Assembly: GCA_035495435.1 (NCBI GenBank)
Contig: DATJFV010000050.1
Coordinates: 1-35,741, forward strand
Direction of reading: 5' to 3'
From: JBDSKH01 sp035495435
GTDB lineage: Bacteria; Actinomycetota; Actinomycetes; Actinomycetales; Microbacteriaceae
Length of the DNA stretch: 35,741 bases
Shown here: positions 6,665 to 13,809 of the stretch, one piece after another
How positions within the stretch are numbered: position 1 is the first letter of the stretch
Layout of the letters: the number at the start of each line of letters is the position of its first letter
Notes under the pieces: model-generated
What the model was told of the DNA's origin: nothing
Databases searched by the model: none
What the model saw: the letters and a program-made list of their open reading frames with translations, nothing else
Made by a program: the position numbers and the translations under genes

Positions 6665-8056
6665 ATGGCACCGGACACCGACGGGCTGAGTCAGCTCGGC
6701 GAGATGATGCGCGAGGAGCGCGTCTACGTAGCGCGCGACGGCGGCGGCCGTGACGGCGGCGAGCAGCGCGACGGCGGCGAGCCAGTTGACCCCGAGATCC
6801 GGCGCCGACGACGGCGCAAGGGGCTCATCACCACCGCGATCGTGACTGCGGTCGTGCTCGTCGCATCCGGACTCTATGTCGGCTGGGCGCTGCGCGCACC
6901 GATCGGGGCCGCCGAGGCCGTGAGCGAGGTACCGGTCGTCGCTGCCGGGGCGGAGGCGATGCTGCGCATGTCGCCCGAGGGTGCATCGGCGATCAGCATC
7001 GCGGGCGCCGAGCCGTACCTCGGCCCCACCGCATCCGGCATCTACGCAACCAGCGGGGGCGACGCGGCACGCCCCATCGCCAGCATCAGCAAGGTGATCA
7101 CGGCGCTGGTGATCCTCAGCAAGCATCCGCTGAAGAGTTCCACCGACGCCGGGCCGAGCATCACGTTCAGCAAGGCCGACCACGCCCTCTATGACAAGTA
7201 CTACGTGCAGGGCGCCACGATCGCGGCGATGCCGACCGGCAGCACCCTGTCGCTGCACGACTCGCTCGAAGCCATGCTGGTCGCGTCGGCCTGCAACTAC
7301 GCAGAGGCGGTCAGCACCTGGGCGTTCGGATCGCAAGGCGCCTTCCTGGCGGCGACCCGGCAGTGGCTCACCCAGAACAAGCTGACCCACACCACCATCG
7401 TCGAGCCGACCGGTCTCGACGAACGCAACACCAGCACCCCGCACGATCTGGTGCGGCTGGCGAAGATCGCCATGAAGAACCCGGCGATCGCGCAGATCGT
7501 GGCGATGCCCTCCCTCGACGTGCCCGGCATCCCCTCCGTTGCGAACACCAACTCCCTGCTCGGCACCAGTGGCGTTGTCGGGCTGAAGACCGGCACGCTC
7601 ACCAAGAGCGGATCGGATCTGCTCTTCTCGGCGATGCTGCAACCGATCGCCACCGACCCGACCGTGCTCACCGTCACGGGCGTCGTCCTGGGCGGATACT
7701 CGCGACAGTCGGTCAACGCCGACGTCGTTGACATGCTGAGCAGTCTCGTCGAGGGCTTCCACGAGCTGACCGTCGCCACGAAGGGCACTCCGGTCGGCAC
7801 CTATACGACTGCGTGGGGCGAGTCGGCCCAGATGGTGCTGGGTGACAACGCGTCACTCATCACCTGGTCGGACACCCCCGTCACCGCACGCCTCGAGACC
7901 ACTGCCCTGACGACCGGCGTCGAGGGTCAGGAGGTCGGCTCCGTCACCTACACGGCCGGCCCGAACACCGTCACCGTGCCGGTCGTTCTCGACGCCGCCA
8001 TCGCCCCTCCCGACGAGTGGTGGCGGATCACCCACCCGGGCGAACTGCACGAGTGA
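6665..8056 (+). CDS. Membrane-anchored D-alanyl-D-alanine carboxypeptidase-like protein (S11)
   Basis: 463 residues. S11 carboxypeptidases trim the terminal D-Ala of peptidoglycan stem peptides outside the membrane. A cytoplasmic N terminus with three RDGG-type repeats (about 24-38) and six arginines precedes one membrane helix (about 53-73); the catalytic domain follows. The SxxK motif is S140-I-S-K143 and the third motif is K308-T-G in GLKTGTLTKSGSD. The second motif, normally S-x-N, reads Ser208-Ala-Cys210 with Asn211 next to it, in LVASACNYAEA, so the expected Asn is replaced. The fold is clear; whether it is an active carboxypeptidase is less sure. It is a single gene, convergent with ackA. 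Confidence 0.88.
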   Translation: MAPDTDGLSQLGEMMREERVYVARDGGGRDGGEQRDGGEPVDPEIRRRRRRKGLITTAIVTAVVLVASGLYVGWALRAPIGAAEAVSEVPVVAAGAEAMLRMSPEGASAISIAGAEPYLGPTASGIYATSGGDAARPIASISKVITALVILSKHPLKSSTDAGPSITFSKADHALYDKYYVQGATIAAMPTGSTLSLHDSLEAMLVASACNYAEAVSTWAFGSQGAFLAATRQWLTQNKLTHTTIVEPTGLDERNTSTPHDLVRLAKIAMKNPAIAQIVAMPSLDVPGIPSVANTNSLLGTSGVVGLKTGTLTKSGSDLLFSAMLQPIATDPTVLTVTGVVLGGYSRQSVNADVVDMLSSLVEGFHELTVATKGTPVGTYTTAWGESAQMVLGDNASLITWSDTPVTARLETTALTTGVEGQEVGSVTYTAGPNTVTVPVVLDAAIAPPDEWWRITHPGELHE

Positions 8057-8072
8057 GGGCGTACGCCCCGCA

Positions 8073-9176
8073 CTAGCCCTGCACGACCGCGACGGTCTCG
8101 CGCGCGATCTGCAGCTCCTCGTTGGTCGGCACGACTAGCACGGCAGCCCTGGCCCCGTCGCGCGAGATCACCCGCGCCTCGGTCGACCGTGCGGCGTTCA
8201 ACTTCTCATCCACCGACAGCCCCAGGAACTCCAGCCCCTCGACCGCCCGCCCCCGCACCACGCTCGAGTTCTCGCCCACGCCCGCCGTGAACACGAGCGC
8301 ATCGAGCCCCCCGAGCTCGGCGGCGTAGGCGCCGATGTAGCGCTTCAGTCGGTGCACGTACACGTCGGCGGCGAGTCGCGCGGCGGCATCCCCGGCGTCG
8401 GCGGCGTCTAGCAGATCGCGCATGTCGGTGTGCCCCGACAGTCCCTTGATCCCGCTGCCCCGGTTCAGCAGCTGATCGAGCCCGGCGGCGTCGTAGCCGG
8501 CGACGCGCTGCAGGTGCAGCAGCACCGCGGGGTCGATGTCGCCCGAACGCGTGCCCATCACGAGCCCCTCGAGCGGCGTCATCCCCATCGAGGTGTCGAC
8601 CGACCGACCACCCGCGATCGCCGCCGCTGAGGCGCCGTTGCCGAGGTGCAGCACCACCATGCGCAGCTCGTCGAGCGGTCGGCCCAGCACCTCGGCGGCT
8701 CGCGCCGACACGTACCGGTACGAGGTGCCATGGAAGCCATACCGCCGGATGCCGTGGTCGCGCGCGACCGCAGCGTCGATCGCGTAGGTGAACGCCTCGG
8801 CCGGCAGCGTCGCGTGGAACGCGGTGTCGAATACGGCGACATGCGGGATGAACGGCAAGGCCGCACGGGCGGCCCGGACCCCCTGCAGACCCGGCGGGTT
8901 GTGCAGCGGCGCCAGCACCGCGAGCCGCTCGATCTCGGCCTCGACGGCGTCGTCGATCAGGGTCGCGTCGGTGAACACCGACCCGCCGTGCACGATGCGG
9001 TGCCCGACGGCGTCGATCGACTCGGCGTCGATCCCGGCGAGCGCCTCCGCGATCGCCGCAGAATGCTCGGTGACCCGCTCGATCAGCCCCGAGGTCACGA
9101 CCGAGCCGGCCTCGGCATCCAGAACCTCGTATTTCAGCGACGACGACCCGGCGTTCAGCACGAAGACGCGGGTCAC
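8073..9176 (-). CDS. ackA: Acetate kinase
   Basis: 367 residues; converts acetyl phosphate and ADP to acetate and ATP, the second step of the Pta-AckA overflow pathway. Family motifs are in order: NAGSSSLK with Asn8, GHRIVHGG with Arg60, VFDTAFH with Asp117, YGFHGTS with His149, HLGNGAS, DTSMGMTPLEG, MGTRSGDIDP with Arg210 and GVGENS with Glu302. It is somewhat shorter than the usual 395-405 residues, with no motif missing. Its start overlaps the pta stop by four bases (ATGA on the minus strand), so the two are co-transcribed and coupled. It converges with the carboxypeptidase gene, 16 bases away. Confidence 0.96.
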   Translation of the reverse strand: MTRVFVLNAGSSSLKYEVLDAEAGSVVTSGLIERVTEHSAAIAEALAGIDAESIDAVGHRIVHGGSVFTDATLIDDAVEAEIERLAVLAPLHNPPGLQGVRAARAALPFIPHVAVFDTAFHATLPAEAFTYAIDAAVARDHGIRRYGFHGTSYRYVSARAAEVLGRPLDELRMVVLHLGNGASAAAIAGGRSVDTSMGMTPLEGLVMGTRSGDIDPAVLLHLQRVAGYDAAGLDQLLNRGSGIKGLSGHTDMRDLLDAADAGDAAARLAADVYVHRLKRYIGAYAAELGGLDALVFTAGVGENSSVVRGRAVEGLEFLGLSVDEKLNAARSTEARVISRDGARAAVLVVPTNEELQIARETVAVVQG

Positions 9177-11236
9177 GACTGACCCTGCGCCTGGATCGCG
9201 GTGATGGCGATGGTGTTGACGATGTCGCGGACCAGGGCACCGCGCGACAGGTCGTTGATCGGCTTCGCCAGCCCCTGCAGCACCGGCCCGATCGCCACCG
9301 CACCGGCGGAGCGCTGCACCGCCTTGTAGGTGTTGTTGCCGGTGTTGAGGTCGGGGAAGACGAACACGGTGGCGTGACCGGCGACATCCGATCCGGGCAT
9401 CTTCGACGCGCCCACCGCGGGGTCGGCGGCGGCGTCGTACTGGATCGGCCCCGCCACCGGAAGCTCGGGGGCCCGCTCACGCACCAGGGCCGTCGCCGCT
9501 CGCACCCGGTCGACCTCGGCGCCCGACCCCGACTCACCGGTCGAGTACGACAGCATCGCCACCCGCGGCTCGATGTCGAAGCGCCGTGCGGTCGCCGCCG
9601 ACGAGATGGCGATGTCGGCCAGCTGCTCGACCGTCGGTTCGGGGATCACCGCACAGTCGCCGTAGACCAGCACCCGGTCGGCGAGCGCCATCAGGAACAC
9701 GCTCGACACCACCGACACCCCCGGTGCGGTCTTCACGATCTCGAACGCCGGGCGGATCGTGTGCGCCGTCGTGTGCCGAGCCCCCGACACCATGCCGTCG
9801 GCCAGGCCCAGATGCACCATCAGCGTGCCGAAGTACGACACGTCGGTGACGGTGTCGGCGGCCGCCTGCCGCGAGATGCCCTTGTGCTTGCGCGCCTCGG
9901 CGTACACCTCGGTGAAGCGCTCGTGCAGCTCGGGGTCGGTCGTCGACAGCACCTGGGCGGATGCGATGTCGGCTCCCAGCTGCGCCGCGCGTGAGCGCAC
10001 CGCGGCCTCGTCGCCCAGGATGGTCAGCTTCGCGATCCCGCGCTGGAGCACGATGCCGGCCGCCTGCAGCACCCGGTCGTCGTCGCCCTCCGGCAGCACG
10101 ATGTGCTTCACGTCGGAACGGGCCCGCTCGATCAGCATGTGCTCGAAGCGCAGCGGCGTCATCACGGGCGACGTGGGAAGACTGAGCCGCCGGATCACCT
10201 CGTGCGCATCGACATGCTTCTCGAACAGCGCCAGGGCGATCGCATACTTCTGCGGCGAATCCGCCGCGAGCCGGCTGCGGGCCTGCGTGATCCGCACGGC
10301 GGTGTCGAACGTGCCGAGCTCGTTCGTGGCGACCGGAAGCGTCGCACCGAGCCCGTCGAGCAGTTGCTGCACCGCCGGTGCGACCGGGAACCCGCCGTTG
10401 AGGATGAGCCCCGCCAGTGCCGGGAAGGTCTGCGACAGGTGCGCCATCACCGCCCCGAGCACCACGTCGCTGCGATCCGCCGGGACGACGACGACCGAGC
10501 CCTCGGTGAGCCGGGGCAGCACGTTGTCGACCGACATCGCCGCGACCACCGTGCCGTGCACCGGGCGATCGAGACCCGCCTCGTCGCCGGAGATGAGTGT
10601 GGCGTCGGCCGACTCGAGCACCCGGCGCAGCAGCGGTGCGGTCAGCTCGGGTTCCTCGGGGATGGCCCAGCCGTCGATTGCCTGAGCGATCTCGGTCAGG
10701 GCCTCCGGGTCGGCGCGGCTGACGATCGTGGCCAGCACCGACGCGTGCTCGGCGGCGAGCTCGTCACGCGACACCCGCGCCAGCCCGGCGAGATCGCCGG
10801 CCGACCGGAACGTCCCCGACTCGGCCCGGCCGGCAAGCACCAGCAGGACGGGCGCGGCGAGGTTGGCGGCGATCCGGGCGTTGGTGGCGAGCTCGGTCGG
10901 TGAGCCGACATCGGTGTAATCGGAGCCGAGGATGACCACGGCATCGCACGCGCCCTCCATCGCGCCGAAACGGTCGACGATCTGGGCGAGCGCAGCATCC
11001 GGACTCTCATGCAGCTCGGGGTAGGTGGTGCCCACGCACGCGTCGTAGTCGAGCTGCGCGCTGGCGTGCTCGAGCAGCATCTCGAGCACGTAGTCGCGGT
11101 CGGGTCCCGAGCGCGAGATGGGCCGGAACACCCCGACACGCGCGACCGACCCCTTGAGGCTCTCGAGCAGACCGACCGCGATGGTCGACTTGCCGGTTCC
11201 GCCCTCGGCGGAGGTCACATAGATGCGGCTGGCCAC
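9173..11236 (-). CDS. pta: Phosphate acetyltransferase (long, three-domain form)
   Basis: 687 residues; interconverts acetyl-CoA and acetyl phosphate. An N-terminal P-loop domain (EGGTGKST, residues 11-18) is followed by a DRTGG-like domain (about 190-310, around SGDEAGLDRPVHGTVVAAMS) and the catalytic PTA domain (about 360-687, beginning PLRFEHMLIERA, with the PEGDDDRVLQAA motif). This is the long architecture of the E. coli enzyme, whose N-terminal part is regulatory. I chose the GTG at 11236 because the protein then begins like relatives (ASRIYVTSAEGGTGKS) and a TAGCGT box lies seven bases upstream; the open frame extends to 11317 without family similarity. First gene of pta-ackA. Confidence 0.94.
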   Translation of the reverse strand: MASRIYVTSAEGGTGKSTIAVGLLESLKGSVARVGVFRPISRSGPDRDYVLEMLLEHASAQLDYDACVGTTYPELHESPDAALAQIVDRFGAMEGACDAVVILGSDYTDVGSPTELATNARIAANLAAPVLLVLAGRAESGTFRSAGDLAGLARVSRDELAAEHASVLATIVSRADPEALTEIAQAIDGWAIPEEPELTAPLLRRVLESADATLISGDEAGLDRPVHGTVVAAMSVDNVLPRLTEGSVVVVPADRSDVVLGAVMAHLSQTFPALAGLILNGGFPVAPAVQQLLDGLGATLPVATNELGTFDTAVRITQARSRLAADSPQKYAIALALFEKHVDAHEVIRRLSLPTSPVMTPLRFEHMLIERARSDVKHIVLPEGDDDRVLQAAGIVLQRGIAKLTILGDEAAVRSRAAQLGADIASAQVLSTTDPELHERFTEVYAEARKHKGISRQAAADTVTDVSYFGTLMVHLGLADGMVSGARHTTAHTIRPAFEIVKTAPGVSVVSSVFLMALADRVLVYGDCAVIPEPTVEQLADIAISSAATARRFDIEPRVAMLSYSTGESGSGAEVDRVRAATALVRERAPELPVAGPIQYDAAADPAVGASKMPGSDVAGHATVFVFPDLNTGNNTYKAVQRSAGAVAIGPVLQGLAKPINDLSRGALVRDIVNTIAITAIQAQGQS

Positions 11237-11243
11237 GCGATCC

Positions 11244-11249
11244 ACGCTA
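11244..11249 (-). promoter_or_regulatory. -10 box for pta, leaderless spacing
   Basis: TAGCGT on the minus strand, seven bases before the GTG at 11236. Supports that start over longer alternatives, which would begin upstream of the box. Confidence 0.5.
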
Positions 11250-11356
11250 GTGGCCGGGTGGCCCTCTCCCCAGAGTCCACCCGGCCATCCCCCAGGTACA
11301 ACAACTGTCCCTCTCACCAGAAGAGACGCGCGCTGCGCCGGATCATGACGCGAGTG

Positions 11357-11384
11357 AGCGGGTTAAGACGCGATTTAACCCGCT
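11357..11384. repeat. Perfect inverted repeat in the pta/DUF2510 gap
   Basis: Ten-base arms AGCGGGTTAA (11357-11366) and TTAACCCGCT (11375-11384) around eight bases. Could be a regulator site or RNA hairpin; it sits just before the overlapping hairpins at 11389-11415. Confidence 0.6.
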
Positions 11385-11388
11385 GATG

Positions 11389-11415
11389 CCCCCAAACGGG
11401 GGACTCGTGTCCCCC
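11389..11415 (+). promoter_or_regulatory. Two mutually exclusive hairpins or a GGGGGAC palindrome upstream of the DUF2510 gene
   Basis: CCCCC (11389-11393) can pair with GGGGG (11398-11402), or the same G run can pair within the perfect palindrome GGGGGAC-TCGT-GTCCCCC (11398-11415), which is followed by TTT. In RNA this resembles a small anti-terminator/terminator switch; in DNA it resembles a dimeric repressor or response-regulator site. A TAACCT box (11427-11432) further on could instead be the promoter, which would favour the DNA-site reading. Confidence 0.4.
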
Positions 11416-11523
11416 TTTAGGAGGACTAACCTCTGAAGAGGCGCAGGCGGCCCCCATTCGCCCGCTGCCCAACCACAACCCGATACTCCCGAACATCTCA
11501 GCTACCCCCCTGGAGTCACCCCC

Positions 11524-11697
11524 ATGACTGTCAACCCGACGTCTTCCGCCGCGCCCGCCGGCTGGTACCGCGACCCGCTGGGCATCCCCCAGCTGCGCTG
11601 GTGGAACGGCATCGGCTGGACCAACCACATTCAGGAAGAGCGCGCCGAACTGCACTCCTGGAAGAACGAGGCGCCGGTTCTGTCGCTCAGCGCCTGA
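11524..11697 (+). CDS. DUF2510 micro-protein
   Basis: 57 residues, almost entirely one DUF2510 motif: PAGWYRDPLG, then LRWWNGIGWTNH. In larger proteins this tryptophan-rich unit is usually an N-terminal module before a membrane or secretion domain; here it stands alone with only a short charged tail (EERAELHSWKNEAP). Function unknown. The start at 11524 has GGAG eight bases upstream. The gene has a long untranslated 5' region holding two inverted repeats, and converges with the response-regulator gene 16 bases downstream. Confidence 0.85.
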   Translation: MTVNPTSSAAPAGWYRDPLGIPQLRWWNGIGWTNHIQEERAELHSWKNEAPVLSLSA

Positions 11698-11713
11698 GCA
11701 GCGTCTGAGCGCC

Positions 11714-12367
11714 TCAGCCGGCGGCGTTGAGGAACGCCAGCACGGCCAGAACCCGGCGGTGGTCCGAGCCCGAGTCCTCGAGGCCGAGCTTGCCGAAGAT
11801 CGCGGTGACGTTCTTCTCGACCGCGCCGACGCCGATGAACAGCTGCGCACCGATCGCCGCGTTCGTGCGCCCCTCGGCCATCAACTGCAGCACCTCGCGT
11901 TCGCGCGGGGTGAGCGCCGCGAGCGGATCGGTGCGGCGACCGAGCAGCTGGGTCACCACCTCGGGGTCGAGCACGGTGCCGCCGGCGGCGATGCGGTCGA
12001 TGGCGTCCACGAGGTCGGCGAGCGAGGCAACCCGGTCCTTCAGCAGGTATCCGATGCCGCCGCTGCCCGAGCCGAGCAGCTCCTGGGCGTAGGCCACCTC
12101 CACGTACTGGGACAGCAGCAGGATGCCGGTGACGGGAACCAGCTCACGCAACCGGATGGCGGCACGCACCCCCTCATCCCGGAAGGTCGGCGGCATCCGC
12201 ACGTCGAGCACCGCGAGATCCGGCGCCAGGTCGGGGGCGGCGGCGAGCAGCTGATCGGCGTCGCCGTAGGAGCCGATGACCTCGTGCCCCGCCTCGACGA
12301 GCACCCGCACCAGGCCCTCGCGCAGCAGCACCGAGTCATCGGCGACGACGACGCGCAGGGAACTCAC
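11714..12367 (-). CDS. NarL/LuxR-type response regulator
   Basis: 217 residues. Receiver domain (about 4-120) with acidic pair Asp10-Asp11, phospho-acceptor Asp55 in AVLDVRMPP and Lys110 in YLLKDRV; a GerE/LuxR helix-turn-helix follows (about 150-196, LTPREREVLQLMAEGRTNAA). It partners the sensor kinase encoded just upstream on the same strand. The GTG start at 12367 lies seven bases after TACGCT, so it may also be transcribed separately from the kinase. Target genes are not evident; the adjacent DUF2510 gene and the system itself are candidates. Confidence 0.93.
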   Translation of the reverse strand: MSSLRVVVADDSVLLREGLVRVLVEAGHEVIGSYGDADQLLAAAPDLAPDLAVLDVRMPPTFRDEGVRAAIRLRELVPVTGILLLSQYVEVAYAQELLGSGSGGIGYLLKDRVASLADLVDAIDRIAAGGTVLDPEVVTQLLGRRTDPLAALTPREREVLQLMAEGRTNAAIGAQLFIGVGAVEKNVTAIFGKLGLEDSGSDHRRVLAVLAFLNAAG

Positions 12368-12374
12368 GCGGTCC

Positions 12375-12380
12375 AGCGTA
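12375..12380 (-). promoter_or_regulatory. -10 box for the response regulator, leaderless spacing
   Basis: TACGCT on the minus strand, seven bases before the GTG at 12367, between the repeat at 12383-12415 and the gene. Confidence 0.45.
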
Positions 12381-12382
12381 GG

Positions 12383-12415
12383 GGTCTCGATACGCGCCTG
12401 CGGCGCTACTCGACC
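12383..12415. repeat. Intergenic repeat that supplies the sensor-kinase stop codon
   Basis: Diverged copy of the element at 5561-5902, read in the opposite orientation: GGTCTCGATACG ... CTACTCGACC, with a CGCC-TGC-GGCG palindromic centre. On the minus strand GGTCGAGTAG encodes the last Val-Glu and the TAG stop of the kinase. Confidence 0.75.
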
Positions 12416-13746
12416 GGCGGGGGCAGCACCGCGGTCACCGTGGTGGGGCCACCCTCGGGGCTGGTGACCTCCAGGGTGCCACCGAGGCCGTGCACCCGCT
12501 CCTCCAGGCCGGCGAGCCCGTGGCCGTCGACCGGCACGGCGCCGCCGCGTCCGTCGTCGGCGATCACCAGCCGCAGGCCGCCGTCGAGCGACACCGTGAC
12601 GGATGCCGTGGTCGCCTCGGCGTGCTTGGCGACGTTGGTGAGCGCCTCGGCGGCGATGAAGTACGCGTTGCGCTGAATCTCGTCGGGAAGCACGGTGCCC
12701 GCGGGAAGTCCGTCCACCACCGATGTCGGCACCGGTGCGCGCACCGCCAGCGACTCGAGCGCTGCGATGAGCCCGCGGTCGAGCAGGATCGGCGGCGCGA
12801 ATCCGCGCGACAGCGCACGCAACTCGTCGAGAGCGTCTTTCGACTGCTGCAGGGCCTCCTCCAGCAGTCCGCGCGCGGCATCCGGGTCTTTCTCCAGTTG
12901 GCGCTCCGCAGCCGCCAGATCCATCTGCAGGCGTACCAGGCGCTGCTGCGGTCCGTCGTGGATGTCGCGCTCCAGCCGGCGCAGCGCGGTGCCCTCCGCG
13001 GCGACGGCCGCGTTGCGCGACGATGCCAGGCCGCTGACCTGCACCCGCAGCTCTTCGCTGGTGAAGGCCGACAGCATCCCGCGGGCGATGCCGTAATGCA
13101 CCCAGGTGAGACCGCGGGTGACGAACGGCAGGGTCAGCGTGAAGACGACCCCGATGATCAGGGAGAAGACGATGGCCGACGCGCGGCCGGCGGCATCGCT
13201 CAGCGGCCCCGAGACCTCACCGGTGATGAGGTTCATGATCCGCCAGCCGCCGTCCGACGGAAGGTAGCCCTGCCACAGCCAGTAGGTGAGGCCGCTCAGC
13301 GCCGTCACCGTCCAGGTGAACGAGATCGCCCACGTGATGGTGCCGACGATCGGGTTCACGACCATCGTGTGCAGCAGATAGAGCCAGTAGTGCCCGTCGA
13401 TGATGGGGGCGATGGCCTTCGCGAACCAGCCGGCTCGCGGGGCGGCGCGATCCCACTTGGGTGCCCGGATCTGCGGGAAGCCCGCCCCGCGCAGCCGCAG
13501 CAGTTCGAACATGCCGAAGCCGCGCGCGATGTAGAGACCGGCCAGCACCACGAAGACGCCGATGACGATGAAGATCATCCCGACGCCGCTGAAGAACACC
13601 GACGAGGTCACCGAGAGGGCGATGATGACGATCGGCAGCAACGGCAGCAGGAACCCGAGCTCCCGGGGCACCCCCCGCCAGAGCCGGGCGTAGAGCGGGG
13701 CCCGACGAGGTGCGGATGCGGTGGCTGCCATGGTCTCGGTGGTCAT
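12406..13746 (-). CDS. Sensor histidine kinase, HisKA_3 type
   Basis: 446 residues. A membrane-embedded sensor region of at least four helices (within about 30-220) resembles the putative-sensor domain found in actinobacterial kinases and carries large aromatic loops (GHYWLYLLHTMVVNP). The HisKA_3 dimerisation motif is RRLERDIHDGPQQR with phospho-acceptor His263, followed by the HATPase_c domain (N box FIAAEALTNVAKHAE, G boxes DDGRGG and GHGLAGLEERV). The architecture matches DesK/NarX-like kinases that pair with LuxR regulators. The start at 13746 follows GGGAGA; an upstream in-frame ATG at 13782 gives an unlikely His-rich extension. The stop is inside an intergenic repeat. Confidence 0.92.
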   Translation of the reverse strand: MTTETMAATASAPRRAPLYARLWRGVPRELGFLLPLLPIVIIALSVTSSVFFSGVGMIFIVIGVFVVLAGLYIARGFGMFELLRLRGAGFPQIRAPKWDRAAPRAGWFAKAIAPIIDGHYWLYLLHTMVVNPIVGTITWAISFTWTVTALSGLTYWLWQGYLPSDGGWRIMNLITGEVSGPLSDAAGRASAIVFSLIIGVVFTLTLPFVTRGLTWVHYGIARGMLSAFTSEELRVQVSGLASSRNAAVAAEGTALRRLERDIHDGPQQRLVRLQMDLAAAERQLEKDPDAARGLLEEALQQSKDALDELRALSRGFAPPILLDRGLIAALESLAVRAPVPTSVVDGLPAGTVLPDEIQRNAYFIAAEALTNVAKHAEATTASVTVSLDGGLRLVIADDGRGGAVPVDGHGLAGLEERVHGLGGTLEVTSPEGGPTTVTAVLPPPVE

Positions 13747-13809
13747 TCTCCCAGCGTGGTGGTGTCGTGCCCCCGGCGACATGGGGCGCGTCCCCGAGCC
13801 GGGGTGGGG

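Noticed and set aside
6200..6678. Open frames in both strands after tRNA-Gly
   Set aside because: One begins inside the tRNA; both have Arg/Ser/Thr-rich random-looking products and no start signals.
8057..8068. GGGCGTACGCCC palindrome between the carboxypeptidase gene and ackA as a terminator
   Set aside because: Only five to six paired bases, no T tract; could contribute to termination but is too weak to call.
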